From Ruegeria marina (GTDB taxonomy: Bacteria; Pseudomonadota; Alphaproteobacteria; Rhodobacterales; Rhodobacteraceae), in assembly GCF_900101475.1 (NCBI RefSeq), contig NZ_FMZV01000003.1, positions 310,001 to 374,000 on the forward strand: a stretch of DNA of 64,000 nucleotides, in the 5' to 3' direction. The notes beneath the pieces were generated by a model. That model was not told the DNA's origin. It saw only the letters and a list, made by a program, of their open reading frames with translations, and made no database searches. Each line of letters opens with the position of its first letter. Position 1 is the first letter of the stretch. Shown piece by piece: positions 17,985 to 27,095 of the stretch. A program made the position numbers and the translations under genes.

Positions 17985-18026
17985 AAAAAGGCCGGCCCCG
18001 GCGCGGGATGCGCCTCAGGGCCGGCC
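17985..18026 (-). terminator. Intra-operon terminator/attenuator after livK
   Basis: On the minus strand GGCCGGCCC (18026-18018) pairs with GGGCCGGCC (17998-17990) and runs into TTTTT (17989-17985). It lies between the binding-protein gene and livG, where partial termination would leave more binding protein than ATPase and permease. Confidence 0.8.
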
Positions 18027-18037
18027 AGGACGGGGAC

Positions 18038-19219
18038 TTACTTGTTGCGGATCGGGATCGGCAGGTCGTCGATCGTCAGTTCACGCACCAGTTCCGGGAT
18101 CGCCCATTCCACATTCGGGTCGACCTTGATCTTGAAGTGATACATGGACTGGAGCGCCTGGTGGTCTTCGGGACGGAACACCATCTTGCCCTTGGGCGTT
18201 TCCCATTCCATGCCTTCCATCGCAGCAATCAGCGCCTCAGTGTCGGTGGAGCCGGCCTTCTTGATCGCCTCTACCACGGCAATGCCTGCCGTCATGCCGC
18301 CGGCGGTGAAGAAGTCGGGCGGGGTGCCGAACCGCTCCTGGTGGGTCTTGACCAGCCAGTCGTTTACCGGGTTCTTCGGAATGTCGTAGTAGTAGTAGGT
18401 CGCGCCCTCCATGCCCGGGAAATCCTTGTAGGCCGCCATGGCCGCAAGGATATTGCCTCCGGTGGCAATCTCGATGCCGAAACGGCTCGGGTCCATCGCC
18501 TGGATCTTGCCCATCGGGTTGCCGCCGCCGGCCCAGATGATGAACAGGCGTTTTTCGCCGTCCAGATCCTTCATTGCATTGAAGATACGTTCCGCTGCGG
18601 CTGTGAAGTCGGTGGTATCCGTCGGTACGTATTCTTCGTGGACGATGCCTGACCCGGCCCCTTCAAGCGCTTCCTTGAAAGCGGAGATACCGTCGCGGCC
18701 AAAGGCGTAATCCTGGGCCAGTGTCGCGATATGCACGTTCTCGCCCGCCAGCGCGATAGCGTTCGACACCGCGTCCTGGCTGCTGTTGCGGCCTGTGCGG
18801 AAGATGTAGCGGTTCCAGTTCTCGCCGGTGATCGAATCCGCCACTGCCGGTTCGACGATCAGGATCTTCTCGTATTCCTGGGCGACCGGCAGCATGGCCA
18901 GCGCCACGCCCGAGCTGACCGGCCCGATGGCCAGGTCGACCTCGTCGTCGCCATAGGCTTCTTCCAGCAGCGCCTTTCCGTTCTCCGGCTTGAGCTGGGT
19001 ATCCTTCTCGATCACGATGATCTTTTCGCCGCCGATCTCCATGGTGCCACCAGTGGCGTATTCCAGGCCCAGCATCAGCCCGTCATGGGATTGTTTGGCA
19101 TAAGCCTCGAGCGGGCCGGTCTTGCCATAGACATGGGCAATCTTGATGTCGGCGGCCGCGGCGGATGCCAGCGCCAGCACGGACACGGTTCCTGCGCACA
19201 ATAGACGTTTCACGATCAT
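18038..19219 (-). CDS. livK: LIV-type ABC transporter substrate-binding protein
   Basis: This 393-aa periplasmic protein starts with a signal peptide (MIVKRLLCAGTVSVLALA, cleavage near AAAA-DIK). The rest matches type I periplasmic binding proteins of the LIV group (IKIAHVYGKTGPLEAYAKQ, AIGPVSSGVAL). ATG 19219 has a strong GGGGAGA ribosome site, so I reject the ATG 27 codons upstream. It is the first gene of the operon; the ligand cannot be read from sequence. Confidence 0.93.
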   Translation of the reverse strand: MIVKRLLCAGTVSVLALASAAAADIKIAHVYGKTGPLEAYAKQSHDGLMLGLEYATGGTMEIGGEKIIVIEKDTQLKPENGKALLEEAYGDDEVDLAIGPVSSGVALAMLPVAQEYEKILIVEPAVADSITGENWNRYIFRTGRNSSQDAVSNAIALAGENVHIATLAQDYAFGRDGISAFKEALEGAGSGIVHEEYVPTDTTDFTAAAERIFNAMKDLDGEKRLFIIWAGGGNPMGKIQAMDPSRFGIEIATGGNILAAMAAYKDFPGMEGATYYYYDIPKNPVNDWLVKTHQERFGTPPDFFTAGGMTAGIAVVEAIKKAGSTDTEALIAAMEGMEWETPKGKMVFRPEDHQALQSMYHFKIKVDPNVEWAIPELVRELTIDDLPIPIRNK

Positions 19220-19361
19220 TCTCCCCGATGGTGCGCCATGTGTCATGGCGCGTCTCTCCTTGAACGCCCACAGGCTAAGTTCGGGGGTTGTTTCGGTCAA
19301 TTATGCGGAAATACGTATCTGCCGGACGGGTCCATTGCACCGGCTGTGCGGCAGCCCGTCC

Positions 19362-20132
19362 TCAGACTGATTTCCAGCGCGCGGACAAGACCCGCGCCGC
19401 ATTCGCAAGCAGCATGACATCAAGCCCGACCGCAACGAATTGAGCACCCATATCGAGATAGGCCTGTGTGGCCTCGTCGGTCGTCCCCAGGATGCCCGGC
19501 GCCTTGCCGGCGGCGCGGATGCGCGTAATGGCATCGGCGATCGCGGCGCGAACTTCGGGCGCCGCGCTGTTGCCCTTGTAGCCCATGTCGGTCGAGAGAT
19601 CGGCAGGCCCGATGAAGACGCCATCGACACCCTCGACCGTCAGGATCTCGTCCAGTGCCGCCATGCCGGCACGGTTCTCGACCTGTACCAACAGGCAAAT
19701 TTCCGCGTCCGCAGTCGGGATATAGTCACTGACGCTGCCATACATGGTGGCCCGCGCGGCGGTTGCGCCGACGCCCCGGATGCCTTCGGGCGGGTAGCGG
19801 CAGGCGCGGACCATGTGGCGCGCCTGTTCCGCGCTTTCGACGATCGGCACCAGAACGGTTTGCGCGCCAGCGTCCAGCGCCTGCTTGATCATCCACGCCT
19901 CGCCAACCGGAACGCGCACAACGGGATGCGAGGGGCTGGCGGACAGTGCCATCAGCTGATCCCGGATCGAGCGGATATCGTTGGGAGCGTGTTCGCCGTC
20001 CACCACCAGCCAGTCGAACCCGCAGGTTCCCATGATCTCGGCCGTTCCGGCCTCGGCAAAGCTCATCCAGCAGCCGATCTGGCGGCGGCCCTCGGCAAGG
20101 GCCTGTTTGAACGGGTTCTTCGGGGCTGTCAT
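19362..20132 (-). CDS. hpaI: HpcH/HpaI family class II aldolase
   Basis: This 256-aa protein matches 4-hydroxy-2-oxo-heptane-1,7-dioate aldolase, the last step of homoprotocatechuate breakdown (to pyruvate and succinate semialdehyde). Visible motifs are DWLVVDGEHAPND, VRVPVGE and VFIGPADLSTDMGYKG, with the acidic metal-binding residues. It lies 64 bases after the aromatic amino-acid decarboxylase. Because the pathway dioxygenase nearby is broken, it may now act on other 2-oxo acids, which the family accepts. Confidence 0.88.
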   Translation of the reverse strand: MTAPKNPFKQALAEGRRQIGCWMSFAEAGTAEIMGTCGFDWLVVDGEHAPNDIRSIRDQLMALSASPSHPVVRVPVGEAWMIKQALDAGAQTVLVPIVESAEQARHMVRACRYPPEGIRGVGATAARATMYGSVSDYIPTADAEICLLVQVENRAGMAALDEILTVEGVDGVFIGPADLSTDMGYKGNSAAPEVRAAIADAITRIRAAGKAPGILGTTDEATQAYLDMGAQFVAVGLDVMLLANAARVLSARWKSV

Positions 20133-20196
20133 GTCGGTCGTTCCCTGATCGGATTCTACTCTACGGTTGTCCCGTGGCCGGGCGATTGTCCAGCGC

Positions 20197-21606
20197 TCAG
20201 TTCAGGCTGCGGGCAATTTGCGTGATCACATCATGAGCCATCATCACATCATCCTCGGTGGTTTCGAACTGACCGGCCTGGAAGCGGATCACAAGTACGC
20301 CATCGACCCGTGTCTGGGTCAGGTAGATACGCCCATCATCGTTGATCGCATTGACCAACCGCTGGTTCAGGTCGTCCAGATCTGCGCCTTCGCGCAGATA
20401 TCGGAAGGTCCAGAGTGACCACATCGGCGGCGTGACGATCTCGAAATCCGGCTCGGCGGCCAGCCTGTCGTGCAGCGCCTGTGACCAGGCAATGTGATTG
20501 CGCAGCCGTTGCCGCAAACCCTCCATCCCGTAGGTCCGCATCAGGAACCAGAGTTTCAGCGCCCGGAACCGGCGACCAAGAGGCACCGACCATTCTGAAT
20601 AGTTGATGATCCCGTCGCGCCCGTGGGTCTTGAGATACTCGGGCTGTATCGCCAGCGTGCGCACCAGATCGTCGGGGTTCTTCAGGAAATGCGCCGAGCA
20701 GTCGAACTGTACGCCCAGCCACTTGTGCGGATTGAAGACGATGCTGTCGGCGCGCTCGATCCCCGGCCAGTAGTAGCGGAACTCGGGGCAGAGCATCGCC
20801 GAGCCGGCCCAGGCTGCATCCACATGGGTATAAAGCCCGTATTTCTCGGCCACGTCCAGACAGCGGTCCACCGGATCGGTGGCGCCGGTGCCGGTACCGC
20901 CGACACAGAGAATCAGCCCCGCCGGTTGCAGCCCCGCCGCCAGATCGGCCTGAACGGCGGCGTCCAGCGCGTCCGGGTCCATACCACGCCAGCCGCCCTT
21001 GATCGGTACGCGAACCAGATTGTCCTGGCCGATCCCGGCCACCCAGATGGCGCGATCGACCGAGGTGTGCACCTCGGACGAACAATAGACGCGCAGCGGC
21101 CTCTGACCGAACAGCCCCTGCCTGTTCCCCTGCCAGTCCAGCGCCTTTTCCCTGAGCGTCAGCACCGCCGCCAGCGTCGCTGACGAGGCGCTGTCCTGGA
21201 TCACGCCAGCAAAGCCTTCGGGCAGGTCCAGCCCCTGCCGCAGCCAGTCCATCATCCGGGTTTCCATCTCGGTCGCCGCGGGCGAGGTCTGCCACAACAT
21301 GCATTGCGGTGCGATGGCCGAGGCCAGGAACTCGGCAAGAACCGAAGGCGCCGAAGCATTGGAATTGAAATAGGCGAAAAAGCGGGGGTGCTGCCAATGA
21401 GTGATTCCGGGCATCACGATATCCTCGAAATCACGGAAGATGTCCTCCATCGCCTCCGGCGCCTCGGGCGGAACGGGCGGCAGGGCGTTCAGCACAGCGC
21501 CGGGCTCGGTCCGGGCGCGCACAGGGCGGTCTCCCACGGTCAGGTGATAGTCCTGCGTCCAGTCGGCGACCCGGCGCCCCCAGTCGGCGAATTCATTCCA
21601 TTTCAT
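20197..21606 (-). CDS. PLP-dependent aromatic amino-acid decarboxylase (group II)
   Basis: This 469-aa enzyme belongs with aromatic-L-amino-acid decarboxylases. HVDAAWAGSAMLCPEFR carries the PLP-ring aspartate and FNPHKWLGVQFDCSA the PLP lysine; NSNASAPSVLAEFL forms the substrate side. Tyrosine, DOPA, phenylalanine or tryptophan are possible substrates. It sits between a dead hpaD and hpaI on the same strand, which suggests an old route from an aromatic amino acid through an amine to homoprotocatechuate (inference). Confidence 0.9.
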   Translation of the reverse strand: MKWNEFADWGRRVADWTQDYHLTVGDRPVRARTEPGAVLNALPPVPPEAPEAMEDIFRDFEDIVMPGITHWQHPRFFAYFNSNASAPSVLAEFLASAIAPQCMLWQTSPAATEMETRMMDWLRQGLDLPEGFAGVIQDSASSATLAAVLTLREKALDWQGNRQGLFGQRPLRVYCSSEVHTSVDRAIWVAGIGQDNLVRVPIKGGWRGMDPDALDAAVQADLAAGLQPAGLILCVGGTGTGATDPVDRCLDVAEKYGLYTHVDAAWAGSAMLCPEFRYYWPGIERADSIVFNPHKWLGVQFDCSAHFLKNPDDLVRTLAIQPEYLKTHGRDGIINYSEWSVPLGRRFRALKLWFLMRTYGMEGLRQRLRNHIAWSQALHDRLAAEPDFEIVTPPMWSLWTFRYLREGADLDDLNQRLVNAINDDGRIYLTQTRVDGVLVIRFQAGQFETTEDDVMMAHDVITQIARSLN

Positions 21607-21627
21607 CGGCGGATTCCTCGTTTGCCC

Positions 21628-22042
21628 TCAGAGCGCAATAATAGGTCGTGCCTTCAGGCTGGTTGGCATCAGTTCGACGCCTTCGAAGCAGGACCCTTCC
21701 TCGAACCCGCTTTTCGGGGCCGGAGCCCCCCAGAGGGTCTGACGCTGCGGATCGGTCAGCGACCAGCGGATCGGTTCCGGATCCGGATCGCGCACCTGGC
21801 GGAAAAAGGCGGTCGAGATACTGTTCCGCCCCGGAGAATGCTCGATAGTTGCGACACGGCCGGTTGTGCTCCTCGGGTCGAGCAGGCCGATGATGATAAG
21901 CGGTGTCTTCGTGGGAGATCTGCATACCCAGGATATCGACATAGAAGGCACGACTCGCCGCCAGATCCGTCACCCGATGCTCGACCTGGCCGAGCCAAAC
22001 GGTGTTGAACGGTGGATGGAGATTCTGGGCAGAACCCGGCAT
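21628..22042 (-). pseudogene. hpaD: Remnant of homoprotocatechuate 2,3-dioxygenase
   Basis: Two pieces of one extradiol dioxygenase lie in different frames. The N-terminal piece from ATG 22042 reads PPFNTVWLGQVEHRVTDLAA then SRAFYVDILGMQ. The C-terminal piece reads PGRNSISTAFFRQVRDPD, EPIRWSLTDPQRQTLWGAPA, PKSGFEEGSCFEGVEL, ending near 21628. An intact enzyme is about 320 residues; most of the middle, including the metal ligands, is gone, and a second small deletion lies between RDPD and EPIRW. It diverges from the HpaR-like regulator and precedes the decarboxylase by 21 bases. Confidence 0.85.
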
Positions 22043-22180
22043 GTCTCTTCGCCTCCTGAGATAGATCCGCGAATTTTGATTAACATGTGAACTTCTTGGC
22101 TATTTGTCAAATCTGTTCTTTGTCTCGAGGTGAGGCCATTCGACCGTTGCGAGACGCGGGGATTTCGGCAAGACTTCCTC

Positions 22181-22618
22181 ATGAGTACCGATTTGCCCCT
22201 AACTTCAAGGTCCTTGCCGATTGCCCTTCTCCGGGCACGCGAACGCGTGATGGGACCAATTCGTGCCATTCTGGCGGATGTCGGCATCACCGAACAACAA
22301 TGGCGTGTCCTGCGTGTCCTCGAGGAAGAGGGACCGCAGGATCCGACACGAATCGCTGAACAGGCCTGCCTCCTGCTGCCCAGCCTGACCCGGATCTTGC
22401 AGAAACTCGAAGAAAAAGAGTTGATCACCCGGCAACCCGACCCGCAAGATCGGCGCAAACAGATCGTCAGCATCACGGCATCAGGCACCAGGATCATTCG
22501 CGAAAATCTCGGAGCCAGCCTGGCGGTTTTCGATGCCATCCGTGCAAATATGGGTCCAGACAGGTTCGAGACCTTGCTCGACCTGCTCAACGAGCTTCAC
22601 CAGGACAAAACCGGTTAA
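22181..22618 (+). CDS. hpaR: MarR family regulator, HpaR-like
   Basis: This 145-aa winged-helix protein shows SLPIALLRARERVMGPIRAI and GITEQQWRVLRVLEEEGPQD, a close fit to regulators of homoprotocatechuate operons. The wing reads DPQDRRKQIVSIT. ATG 22181 is used; an upstream in-frame start at 22130 is possible. It is divergent from the broken hpaD across 138 bases. It seems intact while one of its likely targets is dead, so it may now control only the decarboxylase/hpaI pair. Confidence 0.85.
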   Translation: MSTDLPLTSRSLPIALLRARERVMGPIRAILADVGITEQQWRVLRVLEEEGPQDPTRIAEQACLLLPSLTRILQKLEEKELITRQPDPQDRRKQIVSITASGTRIIRENLGASLAVFDAIRANMGPDRFETLLDLLNELHQDKTG

Positions 22619-23075
22619 TTTCCCCGTCATAAAAGCCCTGCCGGAGAGGAGGGGGGTTCTCTCCGGCAGGGTGGCCAGGCCAGATAATAGCTGCGTCGCC
22701 TGACCGTCCAGCTCGAACAGACGTAATGGTCACCGTCCTCGTCGCTGGTTGATCGGAACGCTGTGGAGCCGGTAGGTACAACTCCCGAATTTACCGAACG
22801 GGACAATGGGGTTCACCCCGTCGGCAAAGCACTCCGATTACTTCAATGAATCTTGTTCAATTCACCATGAAATCAAGACACACAACCGCTGGTGGCACAA
22901 GGGGCGCTGCCGATCATTCAAATTTCGCCCCCGGCAGCACGCAAAAAACGCCTACGCAATTCAGGGTTGCCGGCAGCTTTGCGCCTATTGGGACATCAAC
23001 CCGCGAAACAGACAAGATGGTTGCTTGAGACGCGGGCCCGCCTAAGATGACGGAACATTCGCTTGGGGGGACCAC
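22619..23075. other. Intergenic region with one strong hairpin
   Basis: No gene is supported in these 457 bases. A 13-bp perfect hairpin lies at 22636-22671 near the hpaR end. The rest should contain the promoter of the gentisate genes, but I see no clear -35/-10 pair and no NGCA-N6-TGCN element like those of the box units. Confidence 0.5.
22636..22671. terminator. Strong hairpin downstream of hpaR
   Basis: CCCTGCCGGAGAG at 22636-22648 pairs exactly with CTCTCCGGCAGGG at 22659-22671 around a 10-base loop. It starts 18 bases after the hpaR stop. There is no T tract on the plus strand; on the minus strand it is followed by CTTTTAT. It probably ends the hpaR transcript. Confidence 0.6.
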
Positions 23076-24110
23076 ATGGCCGAACAACTTGGTACGCTCG
23101 AGGAATTGCCGCAGGACTACCGCGAAGACATGACAGCGGCCGGCGTGGCGCCGCTTTGGCCGATGATGCGAAACGTGCTGCCGCATGGCGCCCCGAATCC
23201 GGTGACGCAAGCGGGATACTGGTCCTTTCCGAAAATCCGGCCTCTGCTGTTGCGGGCCGGAGAACTGACGCCGGTTGAGAAGGCGGAGCGTCGGGTACTG
23301 GTTCTGTCCGATCCCGGACGCGGAGCCGGGGCCATGCAAGCGACCGCGACGATCTATCTTGGCCTGCAACTCTTGCTTCCCGGGGAATCCGCGCCCGCGC
23401 ATCGCCATACGCCCTCGGCCGTGCGGATCGTTGTCGAGGGGCGCGGCGGATACACAGTAGTGGATGGAGAGCGCCTGCCGATGGAACCGGGCGACCTGGT
23501 TCTGACGCCGGGCGGCGAGTGGCACGATCACGGGCATGACGGGGACGAGCCGGTGATCTGGCTCGACGCTCTGGACCTGCCGCTCTTCGTGCTGCTCGAA
23601 GGCTCCTATGCGATCGAAGGCGAGTTGCAGGCGCAGCGCAACCGTCCCGATGCCAGCCAGGTCGAATACAGTGCGGCCGGTCTGGCGCCGTCGCGTCGGC
23701 CGGGCCGGGGCGCAAGGCGCTATCCGATGATGCGCTATCCCTGGGCCGCAACCGAGACCGCGTTGCGCAACATGGCAACCTATGGCGAAGGTGTCGCGGA
23801 ACTGGACTACATCAACCCGGAAACCGGCGAGGACGTGCTGCCCGCGCTGGGGTTCACCGCAATGATGTTGAAGCCGGGCCAGTCCGAGGCACCGCCACTC
23901 CGGTCCTGTTCCTCTGCTTTCCACGTCATCGCCGGCAAAGGGCGCACCGAAATCAACGGGCAGGTGATCGAATGGGGTCCGAAGGACACGTTCACCGCGC
24001 CGGTCTTTGCCCGCCTGCGCCATCAGGCGGAAACCGAGGCGTTTCTGGTCCGCATCCACGACCGCCCGCTCCAGGAGAAACTTGGCTATTACGAGGAACG
24101 CGCCCGATGA
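23076..24110 (+). CDS. Gentisate 1,2-dioxygenase
   Basis: This 344-aa double-cupin Fe(II) enzyme opens the gentisate ring to maleylpyruvate. The N-terminal cupin holds PAHRHTPSAVRIVVEG (iron histidines, near residue 110) and GGEWHDHGH; the second cupin (about residues 240-330) lacks a full metal site, as usual. ATG 23076 follows GGGGGGACC. It overlaps the next gene by 4 bases (ATGA), making a small operon with the hydrolase and a broken monooxygenase. A maleylpyruvate isomerase is not nearby. Confidence 0.92.
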   Translation: MAEQLGTLEELPQDYREDMTAAGVAPLWPMMRNVLPHGAPNPVTQAGYWSFPKIRPLLLRAGELTPVEKAERRVLVLSDPGRGAGAMQATATIYLGLQLLLPGESAPAHRHTPSAVRIVVEGRGGYTVVDGERLPMEPGDLVLTPGGEWHDHGHDGDEPVIWLDALDLPLFVLLEGSYAIEGELQAQRNRPDASQVEYSAAGLAPSRRPGRGARRYPMMRYPWAATETALRNMATYGEGVAELDYINPETGEDVLPALGFTAMMLKPGQSEAPPLRSCSSAFHVIAGKGRTEINGQVIEWGPKDTFTAPVFARLRHQAETEAFLVRIHDRPLQEKLGYYEERAR

Positions 24111-24805
24111 GCGACAGTCTGTTCACCCTGCCCAGGATAGCCGGCATCCCGGTTCGGGGCGAAAGCGCCACATATCCGATCGGACGCATTTTCTGTGTCG
24201 GGCGCAACTATGCCGCCCATGCCGCCGAGATGGGTAACGAGGTGGACCGCGAGGCGCCGTTCTATTTCACCAAGTCGCCCGCCAACGCGGTTCTGAGCGG
24301 GGCGACCGTGCCCTATCCGCCCGGGACCGAGAATTTCCACTACGAGATGGAACTTGCCTTTGCCATCGGAAAGCCGGTGTTCCGCGCCAGCCGTTCCGAG
24401 GCATGGGACGCGGTCTATGCCTATGGCTGCGCTCTGGATATGACCCGGCGCGATCAGCAGATTCGCGAGCGTGAAAAGAAGCGCCCCTGGGATCTGGGCA
24501 AGGATGTCGAAAACTCGGCCGTGTTTGCACCGATGACCCGTGCCTCAGCATGGTCCCCCGATGACGACAAGCGCATCCACCTTGAGGTCAACGGCGCGGT
24601 TCGACAGGATGCCACCCTCGCCGAACTGATTTGGAAGATAGACGAGATCGTCAGCCATCTGTCGGGGTTTTATCACCTTCGTCCGGGCGATCTGATCATG
24701 ACAGGGACACCTGCCGGTGTCGGCCCGGTTGTCGCCGGCGATGCGATCACCGGCGGAATCGATGGCCTGAACCCCATCGCTCTTTCCCTTGGACCGGCGG
24801 AATAG
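24107..24805 (+). CDS. Fumarylacetoacetate-hydrolase family protein, probable fumarylpyruvate hydrolase
   Basis: This 232-aa protein has the family core RIFCVGRNYAAHAAEMGNE, the acidic metal site FHYEMELAFAIGKP and the final LIMTGTPAGVGPV. Its size and its coupling to gentisate dioxygenase fit fumarylpyruvate hydrolase, which yields fumarate and pyruvate. ATG 24107 overlaps the dioxygenase stop. The monooxygenase remnant begins 3 bases after its stop. Confidence 0.9.
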   Translation: MSDSLFTLPRIAGIPVRGESATYPIGRIFCVGRNYAAHAAEMGNEVDREAPFYFTKSPANAVLSGATVPYPPGTENFHYEMELAFAIGKPVFRASRSEAWDAVYAYGCALDMTRRDQQIREREKKRPWDLGKDVENSAVFAPMTRASAWSPDDDKRIHLEVNGAVRQDATLAELIWKIDEIVSHLSGFYHLRPGDLIMTGTPAGVGPVVAGDAITGGIDGLNPIALSLGPAE

Positions 24806-24808
24806 GCC

Positions 24809-25881
24809 ATGCAGGACCAGCGCTTTCCGATTGCAGGCGGAGGCATCGGAGGGCTTGCTGCCGCCCTGGGTCTTGCCCAGAGGGGCAAGCAGGTATTGGT
24901 CCTGGAAAAGGCTGCCGAGTTGGGCGAAATCGGCGCCGGCATACAGCTGGGCCCCAAAGCCTTACACGCTTTCGACTACCTCGGCATCGGCGATGAGGCC
25001 CGGTCGATGGCAGTTTACATCGACAATCTGCGCCTGATGGATGCGATCACCGGCGAGAAAATCACCCGAATCCCGCTCGACGACCCTTTCCGGGCCAGAA
25101 TGGGAAATCCTTATGCCGTGGTTCACCGCGGCGATTTGCACGGCGTGTTCCTGCGCGCTTGCCAGGACAACCCGCTGACCGATTGTGGTCGAAAGTGCGC
25201 GCCCAGATGCTGGGCGGCGGACCACCAAGAGTTTCCGGTCACACCACCTATCGCTCGGTCATCCCGGTCGAGGACAGGCCCCAGGAATTGCGTTGGAACG
25301 CGGCGATGCTCTGGGCCGGACCCAAATGCCATATAGTGCACGACCCATTCCAGGGCTGGCGCAGCTTCAACCTTGTGGTGACCTATCACAACGATGCGCC
25401 CGAACCCGTGGCGGGCAAACCGGTCGGCGCCGGTCAGATCCGCAAGGGGTTCGAGCATGTCAGCCCGATGGCGCGACAAATCATCGACAAGGAACGCGAC
25501 TGGAAACTCTGGGGGCTTTGCGATCGCGACCCGATAATGACCTGCCCAGAGAGCCGCATGGCCCTTCAGGGCGACGCCGCACATCCTATGTTGCAATATT
25601 TCGCTCAGGGCGCATGCATGGCGATGGAAGACGCCGTCTGCCTGTCCGCACTGGTGGGCGATGGCGGGGATATTCCCGAAATATTGACTGCTTATCAGAA
25701 AAAACGACGCTTGCGCACGGCACGCGTTCAGTTGCAGTCTCGCAAAATCGGGGAACACATCTATCATCCGGATGGTGCACATGCGGCGCTGAGAAATGCT
25801 TTGATGAGCGCGAAGACGCCCGAACAATGGTACGATACCGTCGAATGGCTCTACGGAGGAACCGGACTGATGGGAGTGTAG
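24809..25881 (+). pseudogene. FAD aromatic monooxygenase (3-hydroxybenzoate 6-hydroxylase-like), deleted and out of frame
   Basis: The first part (24809 to about 25180) encodes GGGIGGLAAALGLAQRGKQV, then GEIGAGIQLGPKA and ending near ACQDNPL at residue 123. The second part resumes in another frame at LWSKVRAQMLGGGPPRVSGH (from about 25187) and runs to TAG 25881, with the second FAD motif MALQGDAAHPMLQYFAQGA. Together they make about 355 residues against about 400 for the family; the missing 45 include the conserved GADG segment. A deletion of this size is not a simple read error. An intact enzyme would make gentisate from 3-hydroxybenzoate or salicylate. Confidence 0.85.
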
Positions 25882-25895
25882 CAGCTCGGGCGAGT

Positions 25896-25909
25896 AGCAA
25901 TATATTGCA
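25896..25909. promoter_or_regulatory. Putative BoxR operator 1 (TRAP operon)
   Basis: AGCA-ATATAT-TGCA matches the NGCA-N6-TGCN element found before the other box units. It lies 57 bases before the dctP-type ATG, and a second element follows 29 bases further (start to start). Confidence 0.6.
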
Positions 25910-25924
25910 ATAGTTTTCGAGGTG

Positions 25925-25938
25925 AGCATTATAATGCC
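25925..25938. promoter_or_regulatory. Putative BoxR operator 2 (TRAP operon)
   Basis: AGCA-TTATAA-TGCC sits within the 12-base palindrome GCATTATAATGC and overlaps a TATAAT hexamer, 28 bases before the dctP-type ATG. A bound repressor would cover a plausible -10 box. Confidence 0.65.
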
Positions 25939-25965
25939 GGAAATGAGGGTCTAAGGGAGGAAATC

Positions 25966-27024
25966 ATGACCTATCGCAGACGTATTCTGGGCCTGATCGG
26001 CGGCGCGGCCGTCGCAGCCCTGGCGACAGGGTTCAGCGCGGGAACGGCGCTGGCTCAGGAAGTTACGCTGAAACTGCACCAGTTCCTGCCGGCCCAGGCC
26101 AACGTGCCAAAGCTGGTTCTGGATGTCTGGGCGGACAATGTCGAAAAGGATTCGGGCGGCCGCATCAAGGTTGAGCGCTACCCCTCGATGCAACTGGGCG
26201 GCAAGCCGCCGGAACTGATTGACCAGGCGATTGACGGCGTCGCCGATGTCGTCTGGACCGTGGTCGGCTATACTCCGGGTCGCTTCCCCAGCACCGAAGT
26301 GTTTGAACTGCCCTTCATGATGACCAATGCCCGCGCGGTCAGCCACGCCTATTGGGAAATGTTCGAAAAGCACATGAAGGACACCGAGTTCAAGGACGTG
26401 CACATCCTGGGCACCTGGGTACATGGCCCCGGCATGATCCACACCAAGGACCCCGTGGAAAAGCCCGAAGACATGCAGGGCATGAAGATCCGCGGCGGCT
26501 CGCGCTCGGTCAACTCGCTGTTGACGAAACTGGGTGCAACCCCGGTCGGCATGCCGGTTCCGGCAGTTTCCGAGGGTCTGAGCAAGGGCGTGATCGATGG
26601 CACCACGATCCCGTGGGAAGTGACCACCGCGCTGAAAGTGCCGGAGCTGGTCGAGAACCATACCGAGTTCGAGGGCCGCGCGCTTTACACCCTGACCTTC
26701 GTTCTTGCGATGAACAAGGCCAAGTATGACAGCCTGCCGGATGATCTGAAGGCGGCGGTCGACAAGAACTCGGGGCTCGAGTTCTCGGTCTTTGCCGGCG
26801 GTACCCAGGCGGATGCCGATGGCCCCGCACGCAAGGTGGCCGAGGATCTGGGCAACAACATCATCACCATCGATTCTGCCGGTGTCGACGAATGGCGCGC
26901 CATTGCGCAACCCATTTATGACGAATGGGTGGCGGATATGAACGGCAAGGGAATCGACGGTCAGGCCCTGATCGACGAGGCGCAGATGCTGATCGAGAAG
27001 TATACGCCGCAGTATTCCAACTGA
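25966..27024 (+). CDS. TRAP transporter substrate-binding protein (DctP family)
   Basis: This 352-aa periplasmic protein carries a twin-arginine-like start (MTYRRRILGLIGG) and a signal peptide ending near TALAQE. The body has the DctP features LHQFLPAQANVP and MKIRGGSRSVNSLLTKLGAT, with the carboxylate-binding arginine in the latter. A GGGAGGAAATC ribosome site precedes ATG 25966. It is the first gene of a TRAP-ligase unit with two box-type operators upstream, so benzoate or another aromatic acid is a reasonable ligand (inference). Confidence 0.92.
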   Translation: MTYRRRILGLIGGAAVAALATGFSAGTALAQEVTLKLHQFLPAQANVPKLVLDVWADNVEKDSGGRIKVERYPSMQLGGKPPELIDQAIDGVADVVWTVVGYTPGRFPSTEVFELPFMMTNARAVSHAYWEMFEKHMKDTEFKDVHILGTWVHGPGMIHTKDPVEKPEDMQGMKIRGGSRSVNSLLTKLGATPVGMPVPAVSEGLSKGVIDGTTIPWEVTTALKVPELVENHTEFEGRALYTLTFVLAMNKAKYDSLPDDLKAAVDKNSGLEFSVFAGGTQADADGPARKVAEDLGNNIITIDSAGVDEWRAIAQPIYDEWVADMNGKGIDGQALIDEAQMLIEKYTPQYSN

Positions 27025-27095
27025 ACTATGGCAAGAGACAGCGCGCCGTTGACCCGGCGCGCTGTTTCGCAGTCGGCGAAAGACGAAAAGAACCA

